64,000 nt of DNA from Treponema sp. (GTDB taxonomy: Bacteria; Spirochaetota; Spirochaetia; Treponematales; Treponemataceae): NCBI GenBank assembly GCA_016288205.1, contig JAEEYO010000052.1:1-64000 (forward strand), given 5' to 3'. Shown in pieces: positions 61,387 through 64,000 of the stretch. The translations under genes were made by a program, and so were the position numbers. How positions within the stretch are numbered: the first letter of the stretch is position 1; the number at the start of each line of letters is the position of its first letter. The notes beneath the pieces are model-generated. The model ran no database searches. It saw nothing but the letters and a program-made list of their open reading frames with translations, and was not told where the DNA came from.

Positions 61387-61471
61387 AAGCACCTCACGCC
61401 GCAAATTATGATGCATTGAAAAAGATATGGCAATATGAAAATGGGGAACCTAATACGGCTTTATGAGGTAC

Positions 61472-62125
61472 TTAACACGACAAATATTTAACAAGCTCGC
61501 TGAGATTTTTCAAGATTGTTTCCGACAAAGCCGCCATCTCTTCATTTTCAGGAAGCAAATCGGGAATCATAACCGGCCTGAGACCACCTCGCGACGCAGC
61601 TTTTATTCCATTATATGAGTCTTCCACCGCATAGGATTTTTCAGGCTCCACACCAAGCCCCTCACACGCCGTAAGATAGATGTCCGGCTCCGGCTTGCTC
61701 CTTGAAACCATGTCCCCGGTGACGATTTTTTCAAAATAATCCAGAATTCCCGCATCCCTGAGCTGATTTATCACAGTCTGCCTGCGGGTGGAAGTCGCAA
61801 GGGCTATTCTTTTGTCCGAGGATTTAAGGAAATCCAGAATTTCTGCCACACCGGTCTTCATCGGGAGCCTGCCGCCGTCATACCTCTCGTGGTACATCTT
61901 GGACGCTTCCTTCGCATACACATCGTAGGGAAAATCCTCACCATAGGCTTCCCTCATGATTTCCCTCGTCCTCTCCATCGTGGTTCCTGTACACGCCAAA
62001 TATGGCTTTTCTATGCCCTTTATTCCATATTTTCCCGCAATTTCCTTCCAGCAGTCAAAAACCGCGCGCTCAGAATCAAAAATCACGCCGTCCATGTCAA
62101 AAACCACCGCATCAAACACCTTCAT
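61472..62125 (-). CDS. HAD-family phosphatase/phosphoglucomutase-like hydrolase
   Basis: 217 aa. Motif I DMDGVIFDSE, motif II ALATSTRR, motif III Lys in SRSKPEPDIYL and motif IV VEDSYNGIKAA are all present, with a cap domain between residues 15 and 80. Closest in pattern to beta-phosphoglucomutase or sugar-phosphate phosphatases. Substrate unknown. Confidence 0.9.
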   Translation of the reverse strand: MKVFDAVVFDMDGVIFDSERAVFDCWKEIAGKYGIKGIEKPYLACTGTTMERTREIMREAYGEDFPYDVYAKEASKMYHERYDGGRLPMKTGVAEILDFLKSSDKRIALATSTRRQTVINQLRDAGILDYFEKIVTGDMVSRSKPEPDIYLTACEGLGVEPEKSYAVEDSYNGIKAASRGGLRPVMIPDLLPENEEMAALSETILKNLSELVKYLSC

Positions 62126-62191
62126 AAGCTGCTCGTGAACCTCTTCTATTTTAGATTTTTGGCTAATTACCCAGTTATATAAAATAAGCTG

Positions 62192-63013
62192 TCAATCATC
62201 TATTTTAATTTCCCCGAGTGCAAAGGCCGCATATCTTTTGGCAAGGGACAAATCATAGCCGGAAAAAGAGTCTCCCCGGTATTCTTCCAGGGCCGATTCC
62301 AGCAAGGGAGCAAAATCAGGAGGAAGATTTTTCAAAGCCCACTCCCCGCCTTCCCTCTTTGAAAGCACAAGCCCCTCCTTTTTGAAGGCAAGAACCCGGG
62401 AAAGATTCAAAACCAGATAGCACGTGTTCCCGGAAATTTCCTCCTCAGCCCCGCAAACGTCATCCATAATCGACTCAAGATATTTTTCGGGAGGCACATC
62501 GGCAAAAAAATCATCAATCTTCATACCGTAAAGGCAGAAGCCTCGCTTTTTCGTAATCATAAAATGGGCGGCAAGATCCACGTCGCAACCCTTCATCTTC
62601 TGGACATAATCCGCAGGGTTCTCCCTGTACCAATTCTCATGCATCGCGGAAAAATGCAGGTCAAAGGGAGTCGGAAAGGCAAAAGGCTTGCAGTCTTTTT
62701 GAAGAACCACGCTCATCTCAATTCCGCCGTGTCCCTTAAGCCTGCCGCTCCCCCTGCAAAAATCCTCATGCAGACTCAGAATCATGTCCATAAAACGAAG
62801 CTTGGTAAAATCAGGAAGGCCCTCCCTCACGCCCACAAGCAAATCCAGATCGCTTGATTTGGGATTGAAGCACCCCATAGAAGCAGAGCCGTGCAGGTAC
62901 ACGCCGAGCAAGTTAGCTTCCAAAATCTCCCGGGCCCCATCAACAAAGCGGGTCAAAATGCCCACGACATTTTCAGGAAGCCCCAGCGCATTTACGTCCA
63001 TCTCAAAACACAT
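62192..63013 (-). CDS. Nucleotidyltransferase, aminoglycoside adenylyltransferase-like
   Basis: 273 aa. The polymerase-beta-type active site is HGSASMG followed by SSDLDLLV (Asp pair), with a third acidic residue in GGIEMSVV. The helical C-terminal part (NTCYLVLNLSRVLAFKKEG) resembles the DUF4111 domain of streptomycin/spectinomycin adenylyltransferases. Resistance is possible, but many chromosomal homologues have unknown substrates. It ends the operon-like pair with the alcohol dehydrogenase, 3 nt apart. Confidence 0.8.
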   Translation of the reverse strand: MCFEMDVNALGLPENVVGILTRFVDGAREILEANLLGVYLHGSASMGCFNPKSSDLDLLVGVREGLPDFTKLRFMDMILSLHEDFCRGSGRLKGHGGIEMSVVLQKDCKPFAFPTPFDLHFSAMHENWYRENPADYVQKMKGCDVDLAAHFMITKKRGFCLYGMKIDDFFADVPPEKYLESIMDDVCGAEEEISGNTCYLVLNLSRVLAFKKEGLVLSKREGGEWALKNLPPDFAPLLESALEEYRGDSFSGYDLSLAKRYAAFALGEIKIDD

Positions 63014-63016
63014 TTT

Positions 63017-64000
63017 TCAGCGGCTCATTTTGTAGATTTCGTACATGTCATCTTCCTTGAGGAATCTTGCGGATCCCTTGCCGCCGTTTACTCCCACGGC
63101 ACATTTGTGGGCCATGAGTCTCAAATCATCCTCCGTAGCGTTCACTCCCAGCTCGCGGAGATTTGTCGGCATCTTGATCTCGCGGTAGAAATCCTCCATC
63201 GCCTCAATTCCCTTAAGCGCGATTTCCTCATCGCTTCCAGAATTTGCGACACCCATCACGTTAAGGGCATAACGCTTGAACCTCGGAAGACAATTCTTAT
63301 AAACATAGCGAGCCCAGCTTCCCCAGATTGCGGCAAGTCCCGCACCATGAGCCACGTCGTAAAGTCCTCCAAGCTCGTGCTCCAGTTTGTGGGTCATCCA
63401 GTCACCGCCGTCATTTCCGCATCCGGTAAGTCCGTTGTGTGAAAGACTTCCTGCCCACATCACCTCGGCGCGTGCGTCATAATTTTTCGGATCCCTCACA
63501 AGAATCCTAGCGTTCTCCTTTACCGTGCGAAGAAGAGCCTCCGCCATGGAATCTGTGAGCTCCATGTTTCCGCCGTTCGTAAAATACCGCTCCATCGTGT
63601 GCATCATAATGTCGGTGCATCCACATGCGGTCTGATAATCAGGCAGTGTCATCGTCAGCTCAGGATTCAGGATTGCAAATCGGGGACGGCAGAAATCGCT
63701 TGAGTAACCGCGCTTCACAAGTCCCTCTTCCTTTGTGATTACAGAAGAGTCGCTCATCTCGCTTCCGGTCGCGGCAAGGGTCAGAATCACACCGAGTGGC
63801 ATACACGCCTTTGCCTTTCTCTTGTAATCGTAAAAATCCCAGACATCGCCCTCGTTCATAAGACCATAGCCGATAGCCTTCGCAGAATCAATCGCACTTC
63901 CTCCACCGACAGCAAGAAGGAAATCAACTCCCTCTTTTTTGCAAAGCTCTATTCCCTCATACACAAGCCCAAGATGAGGATTCGGAACCGCACCCCCAAG
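63017..64000 (-). CDS. Iron-containing alcohol dehydrogenase (5' end outside window)
   Basis: At least 327 codons; the frame is open to the window edge, where it reads LGGAVPNPHLGLVYEGIELC, matching the start region of butanol dehydrogenase-type enzymes. The NAD(P)-binding GGGSAIDSAKAIG is followed by the ATGSEMSDSSVIT segment, the metal ligands D in QTACGCTDIMMHTMERYF and the His residues in NGLTGCGNDGG...THKLEHELGGLYDVAHGAGLA. It reduces aldehydes to alcohols during fermentation with NAD(P)H. The true start lies outside the window. Confidence 0.92.
   Translation of the reverse strand, partial: LGGAVPNPHLGLVYEGIELCKKEGVDFLLAVGGGSAIDSAKAIGYGLMNEGDVWDFYDYKRKAKACMPLGVILTLAATGSEMSDSSVITKEEGLVKRGYSSDFCRPRFAILNPELTMTLPDYQTACGCTDIMMHTMERYFTNGGNMELTDSMAEALLRTVKENARILVRDPKNYDARAEVMWAGSLSHNGLTGCGNDGGDWMTHKLEHELGGLYDVAHGAGLAAIWGSWARYVYKNCLPRFKRYALNVMGVANSGSDEEIALKGIEAMEDFYREIKMPTNLRELGVNATEDDLRLMAHKCAVGVNGGKGSARFLKEDDMYEIYKMSR

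Noticed and set aside
62192..63013. Calling this gene a streptomycin-resistance determinant
   Set aside because: The nucleotidyltransferase fold is clear, but chromosomal homologues often have other substrates and no mobile-element context is present.

Overview
The window looks like chromosomal DNA of a host-associated (gut or rumen type) Treponema. Evidence: a P83/100-family protein, two spirochaete-type proteins of unknown function (one DUF5312-like), a long archaeal-type PheRS alpha chain, many SC/GC-lipobox lipoproteins, two chemoreceptors, c-di-GMP proteins, a bactofilin/M23 pair, and carbohydrate genes (GH95, GH127, sugar-type two-component system). No tRNA, rRNA, CRISPR array, prophage or classical insertion sequence was recognised.

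Layout. 1-5.4 kb: three related outer-membrane beta-barrel genes. The middle one (minus strand) is the only one seen with promoter, ribosome site and complete signal peptide. The right-hand one has no start and begins exactly at a 56-bp inverted repeat shared with the middle gene. The left-hand one is cut by the window edge exactly at the same repeat. Between the inverted copies lie the promoter, the first 11 codons and an Rpn-family nuclease gene whose C-terminal tail is duplicated as a separate small ORF. 5.6-10.3 kb: HD-GYP-like protein, glmS, glnA and an ANTAR regulator. 10.4-17 kb: aminotransferase, secreted EEP hydrolase, lipoprotein, peptide-binding protein, spirochaetal protein. 17.2-22.3 kb: YesM/YesN-type two-component system plus a sugar-binding lipoprotein. 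22.4-34.6 kb: an AAA/PDDEXK protein, then a long minus-strand run (tatD, dus, DUF5312, diguanylate cyclase, rhomboid, two secreted proteins, pheS, GH95). 35-38 kb: M23 peptidase, bactofilin, YaaR and RicT in one plus-strand operon. 38-47 kb: pseudo-transglutaminase, formate/nitrite channel, PadR/DUF1700/PspC envelope-stress operon, glutathione peroxidase with an OhrR-type regulator, TPR lipoprotein, methyltransferase, PutP. 47-64 kb: two chemoreceptors, diguanylate cyclase, P83/100, tautomerase, GH127, LMW phosphatase, membrane HTH protein, outer-membrane protein, serine hydrolase, HAD phosphatase, nucleotidyltransferase, and an iron alcohol dehydrogenase leaving the window.

Most notable: (1) a shufflon-like arrangement that could switch which outer-membrane protein is made by inverting either the promoter segment or the gene bodies, with an Rpn nuclease and an RpnS-like small ORF inside the promoter segment; (2) six genes whose -10 box lies 6-7 nt before the ATG, implying leaderless mRNAs; (3) an OhrR-type operator over the -10 box of a glutathione peroxidase gene; (4) a 145-bp long imperfect hairpin element upstream of GH127. 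All functional statements come from reading the sequence and recalled family knowledge; no database search was run.
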